Source of the DNA: Acinetobacter kyonggiensis
Lineage (GTDB): Bacteria > Pseudomonadota > Gammaproteobacteria > Pseudomonadales > Moraxellaceae
Reading direction: 5' to 3'
DNA: 64,000 nucleotides
NCBI RefSeq assembly: GCF_900107285.1
Contig: NZ_FNPK01000004.1
Span: forward strand, 62,001-126,000
Of the stretch, positions 41,360 through 50,500 are shown in pieces; within the stretch, counting starts at the first letter, position 1; the number at the start of each line of letters is the position of its first letter. The notes under the pieces were generated by a model. That model worked only from the letters and a program-made list of their open reading frames with translations, did no database searches and was not told where the DNA came from. The position numbers and the translations under genes were made by a program.

Positions 41360-42373
41360 ATGTCTGAAAACCGTAAACCTGAACAGGGTGTTAAACTTCG
41401 TGGCGCAGAAAAGGTCGCTCGTATACCTGTAAAAGTTATACCTACGGTTGAAACGCCACGTAAACCGGATTGGATTCGCGTCAAAATGGCGGCTCCAGAT
41501 GAAGTTCAACGCATTAAAACCACTTTACGCGCACAAAAATTACATACCGTTTGTGAAGAAGCGGCTTGCCCGAACTTACCTGAATGTTTCGGTGGTGGTA
41601 CAGCAACCTTCATGATCATGGGTGATATCTGTACCCGTCGTTGCCCATTCTGTGACGTTGCACATGGTCGCCCAAATAAATTAGACCCTGATGAACCGCG
41701 CCATATGGCTGAAACCATTGCCAATCTTAAATTGAAATATGCGGTCATTACTTCAGTTGACCGCGATGATTTACTCGATGGCGGTGCACAACATTTTGTC
41801 GATTGTATTCAAGAAGCACGTGCCCTTAGTCCAACAACCTTATTAGAAATTTTAGTACCCGATTTCCGTGGTCGTATGGATATTGCGCTGCGTATTATGA
41901 CCGAATGTCCGCCAGACGTATTCAACCACAATATTGAAACCGTGCCACGTTTGTATAAGGCAATGCGTCCAGGTTCAGATTATCAGCATTCCCTGAACTT
42001 ACTGAAAATGTTTAAAGAATACTGTCCTGATGTTCCGACAAAATGTGGTTTGATGGTTGGTCTAGGTGAAACTGAAGAAGAAGTTCTGGCACTGCTCGAT
42101 GACCTTCGCGCACATGATGTGGACTACATCACCATCGGTCAGTATTTACAACCGTCTAAACAGCATGCACCGCTTGACCGTTTTGTAACCCCTGAAGAAT
42201 TTGAACGCTATACCGCACACGGTCAAAAACTCGGTTTCAAAAATATTTGGGCTGCACCTATGGTGCGTTCAAGCTACTTTGCTGATCGTCAATATTATGG
42301 TGAGCCCGTTCCAGCGGTACGTCGCAAAGCCGATCCTGCGAAAAAAATTGCCGTACAAACCATCGAAGCTTAA
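41360..42373 (+). CDS. lipA: Lipoyl synthase
   Basis: A radical-SAM enzyme that inserts two sulfurs into octanoyl groups on lipoyl domains (pyruvate and 2-oxoglutarate dehydrogenases, glycine cleavage). The auxiliary [4Fe-4S] cluster cysteines are C65, C70 and C76 ([12 protein letters not shown]), with a C-terminal serine in RSSYFADRQ. The SAM cluster cysteines are C91, C95 and C98 (CTRRCPFC). A longer frame from 41264 exists, but ATG 41360 with GGAAAAG upstream and [10 protein letters not shown] fits the family; that gives 338 residues. lipB is not adjacent. Confidence 0.96.
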   Translation: MSENRKPEQGVKLRGAEKVARIPVKVIPTVETPRKPDWIRVKMAAPDEVQRIKTTLRAQKLHTVCEEAACPNLPECFGGGTATFMIMGDICTRRCPFCDVAHGRPNKLDPDEPRHMAETIANLKLKYAVITSVDRDDLLDGGAQHFVDCIQEARALSPTTLLEILVPDFRGRMDIALRIMTECPPDVFNHNIETVPRLYKAMRPGSDYQHSLNLLKMFKEYCPDVPTKCGLMVGLGETEEEVLALLDDLRAHDVDYITIGQYLQPSKQHAPLDRFVTPEEFERYTAHGQKLGFKNIWAAPMVRSSYFADRQYYGEPVPAVRRKADPAKKIAVQTIEA

Positions 42374-42407
42374 TTTGTACCAGATTAAAAAATAAGCAAA
42401 ATCACCG

Positions 42408-42442
42408 ATGCCAATCTAATTCATTTAGGTTGGCATTTTTTT
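42408..42442 (+). terminator. Intrinsic terminator of lipA
   Basis: ATGCCAATCTAA (42408-42419) pairs with TTAGGTTGGCAT (42425-42436), with one wobble pair, followed by T residues. Confidence 0.85.
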
Positions 42443-42466
42443 AAGACTAAAAAAATGCCCAGATAT

Positions 42467-42498
42467 AAAAAATCCCCTATTCAAATAGAGGATTTTTT
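42467..42498 (-). terminator. Intrinsic terminator of the lepA-miaE operon
   Basis: AAAAAATCCCCTATT and AATAGAGGATTTTTT form a 15-position stem (one mismatch, a G-U pair on the minus strand), 13 nt after the miaE stop, with T-runs on both strands. Confidence 0.85.
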
Positions 42499-42511
42499 GA
42501 ACAACTATAGA

Positions 42512-43165
42512 TTAAGCTGCTTGACTCGGCACACCACTATGGAAGCGAAATAAATCATCTGGACTTAAAATCAGATTTTTTTCAACTTCACGAAAGTGCG
42601 CAATACGCTGCTGAATATCCTCTTTAGGATTTTTTAACTTTGACGTTTGAGCAACATCCAATGCCAATGCCAAATAATCTTCAAAGTGACGAGATTCAGA
42701 CTTGAGAAGGTAGCGGTAGTATTTACCTAAGTCTTGATCTACCAGCGGTGCGAGTGCATAGAAACGCTCACATGAACGTGCTTCCACAAAAGCACCAATA
42801 ATCATAATGTCAATTAAAGCTTCAGGCTCATAAGTACGGACTTCTTTACGTAGTCCACCCGCATAACGACCTGCACTAATCGATTGCCACTCCTGCCCAC
42901 GCTTGGTCATCAATTCAAGCACTTGCTCATAATGCAACATTTCTTCGCGCACGAGCTGTGCCAATTTAACCTGTAAATCTGTAAAAAATGTGTAGCGAAA
43001 CATCAGGTTCATGGCAGTACCTGCTGCTTTTTTTTCACAATTGGCATGATCTTGCATAAGTAACTCTAAGTTATTCAGCGCTTCATCGAGCCATGTTTGA
43101 GGTGTTTCACATCCCAAGAAGCCCAAAACTGGCTTCATGAGATCATCATAATTTATTAACGACAT
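42512..43165 (-). CDS. miaE: tRNA-(2-methylthio-N6-isopentenyl-A37) hydroxylase MiaE
   Basis: A non-haem di-iron enzyme of 217 residues that hydroxylates the isopentenyl side chain of ms2i6A37 in tRNAs. The ferritin-like four-helix fold carries Glu/His ligands: E43 region (CEKKAAGTAMNLM), REEMLHYEQVLELM, GAFVEARSCERF and SESRHFEDYLAL. MiaE is found only in part of the proteobacteria. Last gene of the nine-gene minus-strand operon, 12 nt after pdxJ, followed by a terminator. The link to tRNA modification is through the family, not its neighbours. Confidence 0.93.
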   Translation of the reverse strand: MSLINYDDLMKPVLGFLGCETPQTWLDEALNNLELLMQDHANCEKKAAGTAMNLMFRYTFFTDLQVKLAQLVREEMLHYEQVLELMTKRGQEWQSISAGRYAGGLRKEVRTYEPEALIDIMIIGAFVEARSCERFYALAPLVDQDLGKYYRYLLKSESRHFEDYLALALDVAQTSKLKNPKEDIQQRIAHFREVEKNLILSPDDLFRFHSGVPSQAA

Positions 43166-43177
43166 AATTCTAAAAAC

Positions 43178-43903
43178 TTATCTTGCTGCTTTAATGACAG
43201 CTTTCATTTGTTGAACGGCTTGAGCCAAACCCACAAATACAGCATCGGCAATAATAGAATGCCCAATATTGAGTTCATGAATTTGCGCAATTTGTGCAAT
43301 AGGCGTGACATTTTCAAGGTTTAAACCATGGCCTGCATTCACAACTAAACCTTTGGCTGCTGCATATTCTGCACCCTGAACAATACGCTCAAGTTCATGT
43401 TGCTGTGCTTCAACTGTTGTTGCATCGGCATAAGCACCAGTATGCAATTCAATGGTTGTTGCGCCACAAGCAATCGCCGCATCAATTTGTGCAATATCCG
43501 CATCAATAAACAAAGACACATCACAACCAATTGCCGTTAAGGCTTGTGTCGCTGCTTTGACTTCTTCAAAGTGCCCCAACACATCCAAACCGCCTTCGGT
43601 GGTGACTTCTTGGCGTTTTTCTGGAACCAAGCAAACATGTTGCGGCTTAATTTCTTTGGCAAATTCCACCATTTCAGCGGTCACAGCCATTTCCAGATTC
43701 ATATGCGTTTTCAATAACGGTCGCATACGACGGACATCATCATCTTGAATATGACGACGATCTTCACGTAAATGTAAGGTAATTCCTTCTGCGCCCGCTT
43801 GTTCACACATCAATGCAGCATTCACTGGATCTGGATAAGTGGTTCCGCGCGCTTGTCGCAATGTCGCCACATGGTCAATATTTACACCAAGCAATGCAGC
43901 CAT
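43178..43903 (-). CDS. pdxJ: Pyridoxine 5'-phosphate synthase
   Basis: Condenses 3-amino-1-hydroxyacetone phosphate with 1-deoxyxylulose 5-phosphate to form pyridoxine phosphate, the last ring-forming step of the DXP-dependent vitamin B6 route. A TIM barrel of 241 residues starting [20 protein letters not shown]. Active-site regions are [38 protein letters not shown] and [12 protein letters not shown]. It follows recO by 19 nt; pairing of recO and pdxJ is common in gammaproteobacteria. Confidence 0.96.
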   Translation of the reverse strand: MAALLGVNIDHVATLRQARGTTYPDPVNAALMCEQAGAEGITLHLREDRRHIQDDDVRRMRPLLKTHMNLEMAVTAEMVEFAKEIKPQHVCLVPEKRQEVTTEGGLDVLGHFEEVKAATQALTAIGCDVSLFIDADIAQIDAAIACGATTIELHTGAYADATTVEAQQHELERIVQGAEYAAAKGLVVNAGHGLNLENVTPIAQIAQIHELNIGHSIIADAVFVGLAQAVQQMKAVIKAAR

Positions 43904-43922
43904 AACAGTTACCTAACGATGA

Positions 43923-44633
43923 TTAAGATTGGGATTGAGTATTTTGAATCCACAATTGCCGGCTTTTAAGCGGTCGATCTCCCAAAAGAGAGCTGATCAT
44001 CTGCCGATACAATTGAGCCAACAATTGTAACTGCTCTCGGTTAAAATCCCTACCCTTTTCATAATCACGCATTGAGAGAATTTGCTCCCCCGTTAAGGTT
44101 GCACGTGATTGCTGTGCTGTCGGAATAAAACCATCATTGAGCTGAAATAAATAATGTTGTGCTGCTTGAATATCATGTTGCTGAGCATCAGTCGTAAAGT
44201 CGAGTGCATAACCCAGCTCTTCTAAAAGCGCATGTTCAAATTGACGTAAAATTTGTCTAAGAAAAAGATTGGGATTTTCCTGCTGTGCCAGCAATTGTAA
44301 TTGTTGTAAAGTTTGATGATAGAGTACAAAGGTCTGCGGCATTTCCACTTCGGCTGGACATAAACGAAGAACAACTTCATTCAAATAAAATCCAGAAAAA
44401 AACGCATCACCAAAGAAAAAAACGGGCTGATTGACAATTTCAAGTTTGCTAAAATTTTTAAGATCCGACTTACCCGATGCCTGCAAACAAATCGGTTGAT
44501 ATTGTGGCGGTGGAGTTTGTCTTAAAATACCATCGATACGCCCATGCTCTTGGGTAAACAAATGCACAATATGGCTTCGTTCCCGATATTTACGATGATG
44601 GATTAAATAGCCATGCAATATTTCATTGCGCAT
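43923..44633 (-). CDS. recO: DNA repair protein RecO
   Basis: A mediator of the RecFOR pathway that binds single-strand-binding protein and loads RecA at gaps. The N-terminal OB fold has GYLIHHRKYRERSHIVHLFTQ and the helical rest has LDFTTDAQ and SLLGDRPLKSRQLW. The four zinc cysteines found in some RecO proteins are absent, as in E. coli. The length of 236 residues is usual. It lies in the era-recO-pdxJ order known from E. coli, with a small lipoprotein gene inserted before it. Confidence 0.93.
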   Translation of the reverse strand: MRNEILHGYLIHHRKYRERSHIVHLFTQEHGRIDGILRQTPPPQYQPICLQASGKSDLKNFSKLEIVNQPVFFFGDAFFSGFYLNEVVLRLCPAEVEMPQTFVLYHQTLQQLQLLAQQENPNLFLRQILRQFEHALLEELGYALDFTTDAQQHDIQAAQHYLFQLNDGFIPTAQQSRATLTGEQILSMRDYEKGRDFNREQLQLLAQLYRQMISSLLGDRPLKSRQLWIQNTQSQS

Positions 44634-44645
44634 GAATAATAAAAT

Positions 44646-44843
44646 CTAATCTTTTTTCTTTTTAGAGTCTGTATCGGTATCTTCGTCATCACCATCTGGA
44701 ATGACAGCACCCACAACAGCAGCAGTGCCTATCACTACACCCTTCGTAGTTTTATAAGCAATTTTTACAGGAACAGTAACAAGTTTATGAATACAGCCTT
44801 GCAGGAATAAAACACATGCTATAACTGCCAATACTTTCATCAT
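44646..44843 (-). CDS. Small lipoprotein (NF038104-like)
   Basis: 65 residues: a signal peptide with lipobox LQGC (cysteine at residue 17), then IHKLVTVPVKIAYKTTKGVVIGTAAVVGAVIPDG and a charged tail of Asp and Lys. It would be lipidated; there is no Asp after the cysteine, so it probably goes to the outer membrane. It resembles the NF038104 family of small Acinetobacter lipoproteins of unknown function. It lies between era and recO with short spacers and a good AGGAAGAG ribosome-binding site, in a stretch where E. coli has no such gene. Confidence 0.75.
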   Translation of the reverse strand: MMKVLAVIACVLFLQGCIHKLVTVPVKIAYKTTKGVVIGTAAVVGAVIPDGDDEDTDTDSKKKKD

Positions 44844-44875
44844 TACTCTTCCTATAAAAAATTACCGAATAAAAT

Positions 44876-45904
44876 TTAGATGTCGCTATAACCTAAACTT
44901 TTCAATGCACGTTCGTCATCAGACCAACCGCCTTTCACTTTCACCCAAAGTGTCAGCATGATCTTTTGTTCAAACATTTTTTCCATATCAGCACGTGCAT
45001 CCATACCAATTTTTTTCAGCTTCGCACCTTTTTCACCAATCACAATGGCCTTTTGACCTTGGCGATCCACAAAAATAGTCGCATCGATATAAGTACATGC
45101 TGCTTTTGGGCGACCTGTTTTTTCATTAATCGTGGCTTCTTCAGTCTTGAATGACTCAATTTGCACGGTTAAATCATACGGCAATTCCTCACCCAATTGA
45201 CGCATGATTTTTTCACGAATCACTTCAGAAGCAAGGAAACGCTCTGAACGGTCAGTAATTTGATCTAGCGCATATAAAGGTGGCTGGAACGGCAAGTAAC
45301 GTTCAATCGTGTCACGTAAATGATCTAAATTCGCACCACGAAGTGCAGAAACAGGAACAATTTCGGCAAAATTCATTAATTTTGCGCGCTCTTGAATCAA
45401 CGGTAATGCATGGTTTTTATTTTCAAGTGTATCAATTTTATTGATGACCAGAATCACTGGCATTTCAGCATTCTTCAGTTTTTCCAAAACGAGCTCATCA
45501 TTTTGAGTCCATTTATCAGCATCCAGAACAAACAATACCAAGTTGACATCACGCAATGCCGAACTTGCTGCACGGTTCATCATTTTATTGATGGCACGGA
45601 CTTCTTTTTTATGCATCCCTGGTGTATCAACAAATACAGCCTGAGATTTTTCACGTGTATCAATCCCCACAATTTTATGACGTGTGGTTTGTGGTTTACG
45701 TGAAGTAATCGAAAGTTTCTGACCCAAAATATGATTCATTAACGTTGATTTACCAACGTTTGGTCGTCCAACAATGGCAACAAATCCACTTTTAAAATCT
45801 GTTGGAATCGTTGTGCCTTGTGAACTAAAAAAATCATTAATTAGGTCATTGCCGTTGCTTTGCGGCTCGTGATCAGCATCGTTGTGATCAGAATGTGTAG
45901 TCAT
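44876..45904 (-). CDS. era: GTPase Era
   Basis: A ribosome-assembly GTPase that binds the 3' end of 16S rRNA. The G domain has GRPNVGKSTLMN (G1), TTRHKIVG (G2), DTPGMH (G3) and NKID (G4). A C-terminal KH domain carries FVDRQGQKAIVIGEKGAKLKKIG. The total of 342 residues is longer than the roughly 300-residue E. coli protein because of about 35 extra N-terminal residues (MTTHSDHNDADHEPQ..., Asp- and His-rich). It follows rnc by 5 nt, so translation may be coupled. Confidence 0.96.
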   Translation of the reverse strand: MTTHSDHNDADHEPQSNGNDLINDFFSSQGTTIPTDFKSGFVAIVGRPNVGKSTLMNHILGQKLSITSRKPQTTRHKIVGIDTREKSQAVFVDTPGMHKKEVRAINKMMNRAASSALRDVNLVLFVLDADKWTQNDELVLEKLKNAEMPVILVINKIDTLENKNHALPLIQERAKLMNFAEIVPVSALRGANLDHLRDTIERYLPFQPPLYALDQITDRSERFLASEVIREKIMRQLGEELPYDLTVQIESFKTEEATINEKTGRPKAACTYIDATIFVDRQGQKAIVIGEKGAKLKKIGMDARADMEKMFEQKIMLTLWVKVKGGWSDDERALKSLGYSDI

Positions 45905-45909
45905 TTAAG

Positions 45910-46572
45910 CTACTGCTCCAATTGTTTTAAAATATCTGCCGCTACTGCTTGTTCAGCAAAGCGACGACTTGATCCTTCACCATACAACACAGGTAAGCCA
46001 TCAATAATACATTCCACTTTGAAATGCTGATTGGGAGCATCACCTTGAATATCAACAACATCGTAAACAGGAAGTGGCTTTTTACGTGCTTGTAAATATT
46101 CTTGTAAGCGTGATTTAGGATCTTTGAGTTGGTCTGTAGGCTCAATATGGTCTAAATATGGTACATACCATTTTAGTACAATCGCTTGCAGGACTTTTAA
46201 ATCATTACAATCGACATAAATTGCACCAATAATCGCTTCTACAGTATCAGCAAGAATAGATTCTCGATGATGTCCCCCCGATTTCAACTCACCTGTGCTT
46301 AAGATCAAACATGGGCCAAGTTTCAAATCGTTTGCAATTTTACCTAATGCTTCTTGGCGAACCAATGTGGCACGCATACGCGTTAAACGTCCTTCATTTT
46401 CATGAGGGTAGGCTTGATACAAATAATGGGCAATGATCATTCCCAACAATGAATCACCTAAAAACTCTAGACGTTCATAGTTAGATTTATGACTAACCGA
46501 TCGATGTGTCAGTGCAAGCTGCAATAATTCAGGTTGTTTGAACTGATAACCGATACGGCTGACTAAGTGCAT
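45910..46572 (-). CDS. rnc: Ribonuclease III
   Basis: A double-strand-specific endoribonuclease maturing rRNA and regulating mRNAs. The signature ERLEFLGDSLLGMIIAHYLY carries catalytic acidic residues, and DTVEAIIGAIYVD holds the second set. A C-terminal double-stranded RNA-binding domain ends the protein. The frame extends to a TTG at 46602, overlapping the DUF4845 gene by 29 nt. ATG 46572, one base after that gene's TGA, is preferred because the protein then starts MHLVSRIGYQF and translation can be coupled. That gives 220 residues, close to E. coli's 226. Confidence 0.95.
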   Translation of the reverse strand: MHLVSRIGYQFKQPELLQLALTHRSVSHKSNYERLEFLGDSLLGMIIAHYLYQAYPHENEGRLTRMRATLVRQEALGKIANDLKLGPCLILSTGELKSGGHHRESILADTVEAIIGAIYVDCNDLKVLQAIVLKWYVPYLDHIEPTDQLKDPKSRLQEYLQARKKPLPVYDVVDIQGDAPNQHFKVECIIDGLPVLYGEGSSRRFAEQAVAADILKQLEQ

Positions 46573-46573
46573 A

Positions 46574-46948
46574 TCACTTAGTTTGGACTGACCTTTGATC
46601 AAAACTTTTCTCGAACTTTAACACTAAATCTATATTGAGTAAGAAAGGCTTTCTTATCTCATAATCTTTTTTCACTTGTAGCCCATCGGTATTCATGACT
46701 TGCGCAATATCTTTAAACTTGATATCACGTATCCCATTCATATCGAAACGCTGCGCTATCTTGGATTCAAATTCAGAAGGTGAAATATTTTTTGGACTAC
46801 TTTGCAGCAACTCTGCAATCTGACCATCTATTGTCCGATCATCCCAATAGGGTGCCCAAACAGCAATCACAATTTTTACTAAAAAAGCAAAACCAATAAT
46901 TGCTATTAAAATTCCAATATATGATGCACCTTGTTGATTTCTAGGCAT
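46574..46948 (-). CDS. DUF4845 membrane protein
   Basis: 124 residues with one N-terminal membrane helix (ASYIGILIAIIGFAFLVKIVIAV) and a small periplasmic domain (PYWDDRTIDGQIAELLQS...). It matches the DUF4845 family, which in many gammaproteobacteria lies exactly between lepB and rnc. The family function is unknown. The N-terminal QGASYIGIL resembles type IV pilin-like starts but lacks the usual processing-site glutamate at +5. The stop codon almost touches the rnc start. Confidence 0.85.
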   Translation of the reverse strand: MPRNQQGASYIGILIAIIGFAFLVKIVIAVWAPYWDDRTIDGQIAELLQSSPKNISPSEFESKIAQRFDMNGIRDIKFKDIAQVMNTDGLQVKKDYEIRKPFLLNIDLVLKFEKSFDQRSVQTK

Positions 46949-46969
46949 TTGTTATTTTTCCAATCATGC

Positions 46970-47797
46970 TCAATCAATTTTACCGTTACGACTAAATGAC
47001 GGCAATTTAAACCCAGGCTCTTTATGCATCCAAATATAAAATGCACGACCTGTTAAGTTTTCCTCTGGTACAAAACCCCAAAAACGACTGTCAGCACTTT
47101 GATCGCGATTATCCCCCATCGCAAAGTAGTGACCTTTTGGAACTTTGACTTCCCAATATAAACCATTTTCAGCCGAGTATTTACCATTTTCAAGATAATT
47201 GATAAATGGCGCTTGGCGTGCAACATTCACACCCTCAAGCTCACGCATCGTAAAGGTATGCTTACCCAGTGTTTCTTTATGATAAATCGATGTTGGTGTA
47301 TCTAAAATATCTTTTTCACGGCTAAATTCAACAGGAACTTTAGCAACTTTCTGACCATTAATGGTCAATTGACCGTGATCATAAACAATATGATCCCCTG
47401 GCAAACCCACTACACGCTTAATATAACTAATGGTCGGTTGTGGTGGATAACGAAAGACGATGACATCCCCGCGCTCTGGCTCACTGACATCAATCACTTT
47501 TTTATTCACGATCGGTAAACGTACACCATATTGGTATTTATTGACCAAAATAAAATCACCCGTTTCTAAAGTCGGCACCATAGAATCGGATGGAATATTA
47601 AACGGCTCATATAAAAATGAACGTAAGATCAGGACGACAGCCAACACCGGCCAAAAGTCATACGCCCATGTGATAATGAAGTTTTCATTACCCTTGCCTA
47701 GAGTTTGTCTTTGCTTAAAAACAAACTTATCCAACAACCACACCAAAAAGAAAATTAATGTCGCTGGTACAAGGATTAAATTAAAATCAAAATCCAT
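46970..47797 (-). CDS. lepB: Signal peptidase I
   Basis: Cleaves Sec and Tat signal peptides on the outer face of the inner membrane using a Ser-Lys dyad. S72 (FNIPSDSMVPTL, box B) and K127 (SYIKRVVGLPGDH, box D) are visible. FAMGDNRDQSADSR is box E. The N-terminus has two membrane helices (about 6-22 and 47-64), as in E. coli. The length of 275 residues is less than E. coli's 324. The gene lies between lepA and DUF4845, the common gammaproteobacterial order. Confidence 0.96.
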   Translation of the reverse strand: MDFDFNLILVPATLIFFLVWLLDKFVFKQRQTLGKGNENFIITWAYDFWPVLAVVLILRSFLYEPFNIPSDSMVPTLETGDFILVNKYQYGVRLPIVNKKVIDVSEPERGDVIVFRYPPQPTISYIKRVVGLPGDHIVYDHGQLTINGQKVAKVPVEFSREKDILDTPTSIYHKETLGKHTFTMRELEGVNVARQAPFINYLENGKYSAENGLYWEVKVPKGHYFAMGDNRDQSADSRFWGFVPEENLTGRAFYIWMHKEPGFKLPSFSRNGKID

Positions 47798-47818
47798 GGG
47801 TTTATATCCTCAACCTTA

Positions 47819-49636
47819 TTATCTGTCGACTTTCAATACAGCCAAGAACGCTTCTTGTGGGATTTCAACACTACCCACTTGCTTCATGCGTTTCTTACCT
47901 TCTTTTTGCTTAGACAACAGTTTCTTCTTACGTGAAACGTCACCACCATAACACTTCGCCAATACGTTTTTACGCATGGCTTTCACTGTAGAACGCGCAA
48001 TAATTTGTGCGCCAATAGCAGCCTGAATAGCGACATCAAACATTTGACGTGGAATCAACTCTTTCATTTTTTCCACCAGTGCAATACCACGGTGACGCGC
48101 ATCATTACGATGACAAATCATGGCCAAAGCATCTACTTTTTCACCATTGATCAGAATATCGACTTTGACCAATGACGAACTTTCAAAACGTACAAAGCTA
48201 TAATCTAAAGATGCAAACCCACGCGAACATGATTTCAGGCGGTCAAAAAAGTCCATCACAACTTCAGCCATCGGAATTTCAAAGGTCAAAGACACTTGAT
48301 TGCCCAAGAATTTCATCTCTTTTTGGATACCACGACGTTCAATACATAACGTCATGACATTACCTAAATACTCTTGTGGTACTAAAATATGGCATTCAGC
48401 AATCGGTTCACGTAAATCTTCAACCATCGAGCCATCTGGCATTTTTGATGGGCTGTCGATATAGATCGTTTCACCATTTTTCATTAATGATTCGTAAATT
48501 ACAGTCGGTGCAGACGTAATAAGGTCTAAATCATATTCTCGTTCTAAGCGTTCTTGTACGATTTCCATATGCAGCATGCCTAAGAAGCCACAACGGAAAC
48601 CAAAACCTAAAGCATCAGAGCTTTCAGGTTCAAAGAATAAAGCAGAGTCATTAATTTGTAGTTTATGTAATGCTTCACGGAATGGTTCAAAATCACTGGC
48701 ATCAATCGGGAAAAGACCTGCATAAACCTGCGGTTTAACTTTTTTGAATCCAGGTAAAATAGCGACATCTGGCGTGGTTGACAGCGTTAAAGTATCACCC
48801 ACTGGCGCACCAAAAATGTCTTTAATCCCAGCAATAACAAAGCCAACTTCACCCGCTTCCAACATACCCGTTTCAGTATGTTTCGGGTTAAAGATCCCCA
48901 CAGAAGTCACAATATGGGTTTGACCTGTCGATTTTACCAGCATCTTGTCGCCCTTACGGATACGACCATGTTTGATACGAACTAAAGATACAACGCCTAA
49001 ATAGTTGTCGAACCAAGAGTCAACAATTAAGGCCTGTAAAGGTGCATCACGATCACCCACTGGTGGAGGAATGACATTGACCAGAGTTTCTAAAACACCT
49101 TCAACACCTAAACCTGTTTTTGCCGAACAGGTTGGTGCATCTGTTGCTTCAATGCCAATAATTTCTTCAATTTCATGAATGACACGCTCAGGTTCAGCTT
49201 GAGGTAAGTCAATTTTATTCAAGACAGGAAGAACTTCCAGCCCTTGTTCAATTGCAGTATAGCAGTTAGCCACAGATTGCGCTTCTACACCCTGTGCAGC
49301 ATCGACAACAAGTAATGCACCTTCACACGCAGCCAATGAACGCGATACTTCATAAGAGAAGTCAACGTGTCCCGGAGTATCAATAAAGTTAAGTTGATAC
49401 TCTTCACCATTGGGATGGGTATAATAAAGCGTGACTGAAGCTGCTTTAATGGTAATACCACGCTCACGCTCAATATCCATAGAATCAAGAACTTGAGCTT
49501 GCATTTCACGAGCTTGCAGACCACCACAGGTTTGAATAAATCGATCGGCAAGCGTCGATTTACCATGATCGATATGCGCAATAATCGAAAAATTTCGTAT
49601 ATTGTTGATATTAACTGACTTTTTAGCAACTGCCAT
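47819..49636 (-). CDS. lepA: Elongation factor 4 (LepA)
   Basis: A translation GTPase acting in 30S assembly or back-translocation, 605 residues. The G domain has [14 protein letters not shown] (G1), [12 protein letters not shown] (G2), [12 protein letters not shown] (G3) and NKIDLP (G4). The EF-G-like domains and the LepA-specific C-terminal domain ([20 protein letters not shown]) follow. It is the first gene of the long minus-strand operon lepA-lepB-DUF4845-rnc-era-lipoprotein-recO-pdxJ-miaE. The promoter should lie in 49637-49750. Confidence 0.97.
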   Translation of the reverse strand: MAVAKKSVNINNIRNFSIIAHIDHGKSTLADRFIQTCGGLQAREMQAQVLDSMDIERERGITIKAASVTLYYTHPNGEEYQLNFIDTPGHVDFSYEVSRSLAACEGALLVVDAAQGVEAQSVANCYTAIEQGLEVLPVLNKIDLPQAEPERVIHEIEEIIGIEATDAPTCSAKTGLGVEGVLETLVNVIPPPVGDRDAPLQALIVDSWFDNYLGVVSLVRIKHGRIRKGDKMLVKSTGQTHIVTSVGIFNPKHTETGMLEAGEVGFVIAGIKDIFGAPVGDTLTLSTTPDVAILPGFKKVKPQVYAGLFPIDASDFEPFREALHKLQINDSALFFEPESSDALGFGFRCGFLGMLHMEIVQERLEREYDLDLITSAPTVIYESLMKNGETIYIDSPSKMPDGSMVEDLREPIAECHILVPQEYLGNVMTLCIERRGIQKEMKFLGNQVSLTFEIPMAEVVMDFFDRLKSCSRGFASLDYSFVRFESSSLVKVDILINGEKVDALAMICHRNDARHRGIALVEKMKELIPRQMFDVAIQAAIGAQIIARSTVKAMRKNVLAKCYGGDVSRKKKLLSKQKEGKKRMKQVGSVEIPQEAFLAVLKVDR

Positions 49637-49888
49637 AAACTACTCTAAATCAAAACACACAATCACATACTTATAAATGAACACAGTATTTATGACGTGC
49701 AAAAAAGGATATTCCGAAGATGTTGCACAGTATAAGCAGTAGATAGTCAAAAATACATAGAGCTTTTAAAAATAGTCCGATTCTTCTACAAAAGTGTCTC
49801 ACAAATTATACCCATCAAAGTATGGATGGCTAAATCGCAGAACATCCATTGAATCCAAGCTTTTTGATTTTAATTCAAATCGAGTTAG

Positions 49889-50347
49889 CTACTCATTTTT
49901 CAAATCAATATGGGTAAAATCTAAGGGATTAATATCCACAGCCAGCGGTTGATAAGCTTGAGTAAATGTCGGAGACATTCTTTTTGGTCGACCAGTTGCA
50001 ATTTCGACACAAGCCCATTTGGTATTTCCTGAAAATAAAACAGCCTGATCTTGCGGGCGATAGAAAACATATTGGCGGAATGAATACAGTGCATTGATCT
50101 CATTCAACCATGTTCTTAAAATAATTGTTTCGCCTTTAAACGCAGCCTTACGATATTGCACATGATGCTCCACAGCCACCATCGCATGCTTCAATTCAAG
50201 ATATTCCTGTAACCCCAAACCTAAGGAATCAATATGTGCCGTGGCAACTTCCTGCATCCATTGCATATAGACGACATTATTGACATGCCCCAAACGATCA
50301 ATATGTTCTGCTTGAACGGTCATTTCTAAATCAAAAACTGTACTCAT
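49889..50347 (-). CDS. Acyl-CoA thioesterase, YbgC/4HBT hotdog type
   Basis: A 152-residue single-domain hotdog protein. The catalytic-loop pattern AEHIDRLGHVNNVVYMQWM replaces the typical D-x-D/GHVNN of 4-hydroxybenzoyl-CoA thioesterases and YbgC-like proteins; the VNN and the downstream YFQWM-like helix are conserved. Such enzymes hydrolyse short or aromatic acyl-CoAs in the cytoplasm; the substrate cannot be told. It lies alone, between the terminator of the protease gene and lepA. Confidence 0.83.
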   Translation of the reverse strand: MSTVFDLEMTVQAEHIDRLGHVNNVVYMQWMQEVATAHIDSLGLGLQEYLELKHAMVAVEHHVQYRKAAFKGETIILRTWLNEINALYSFRQYVFYRPQDQAVLFSGNTKWACVEIATGRPKRMSPTFTQAYQPLAVDINPLDFTHIDLKNE

Positions 50348-50437
50348 CTATTTTTACGATCCTTACTCTTTGGAAAATTTCGTTCAAGCTAAACAGTCTA
50401 CGTAATTTTGAGATCGAGTAAAATTGCAAAATATAAA

Positions 50438-50464
50438 AAAACCACTCATTTTTAGAGTGGTTTT
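50438..50464 (-). terminator. Intrinsic terminator of the DegP/DegQ-like gene
   Basis: AAAACCACTC (50438-50447) and GAGTGGTTTT (50455-50464) form a perfect 10-bp stem with a 7-nt loop. A T-run follows on the minus strand, 36 nt after the protease stop. Confidence 0.87.
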
Positions 50465-50500
50465 AAGCTGTAGCAATTCCAAATCAGAACACACATGCTG

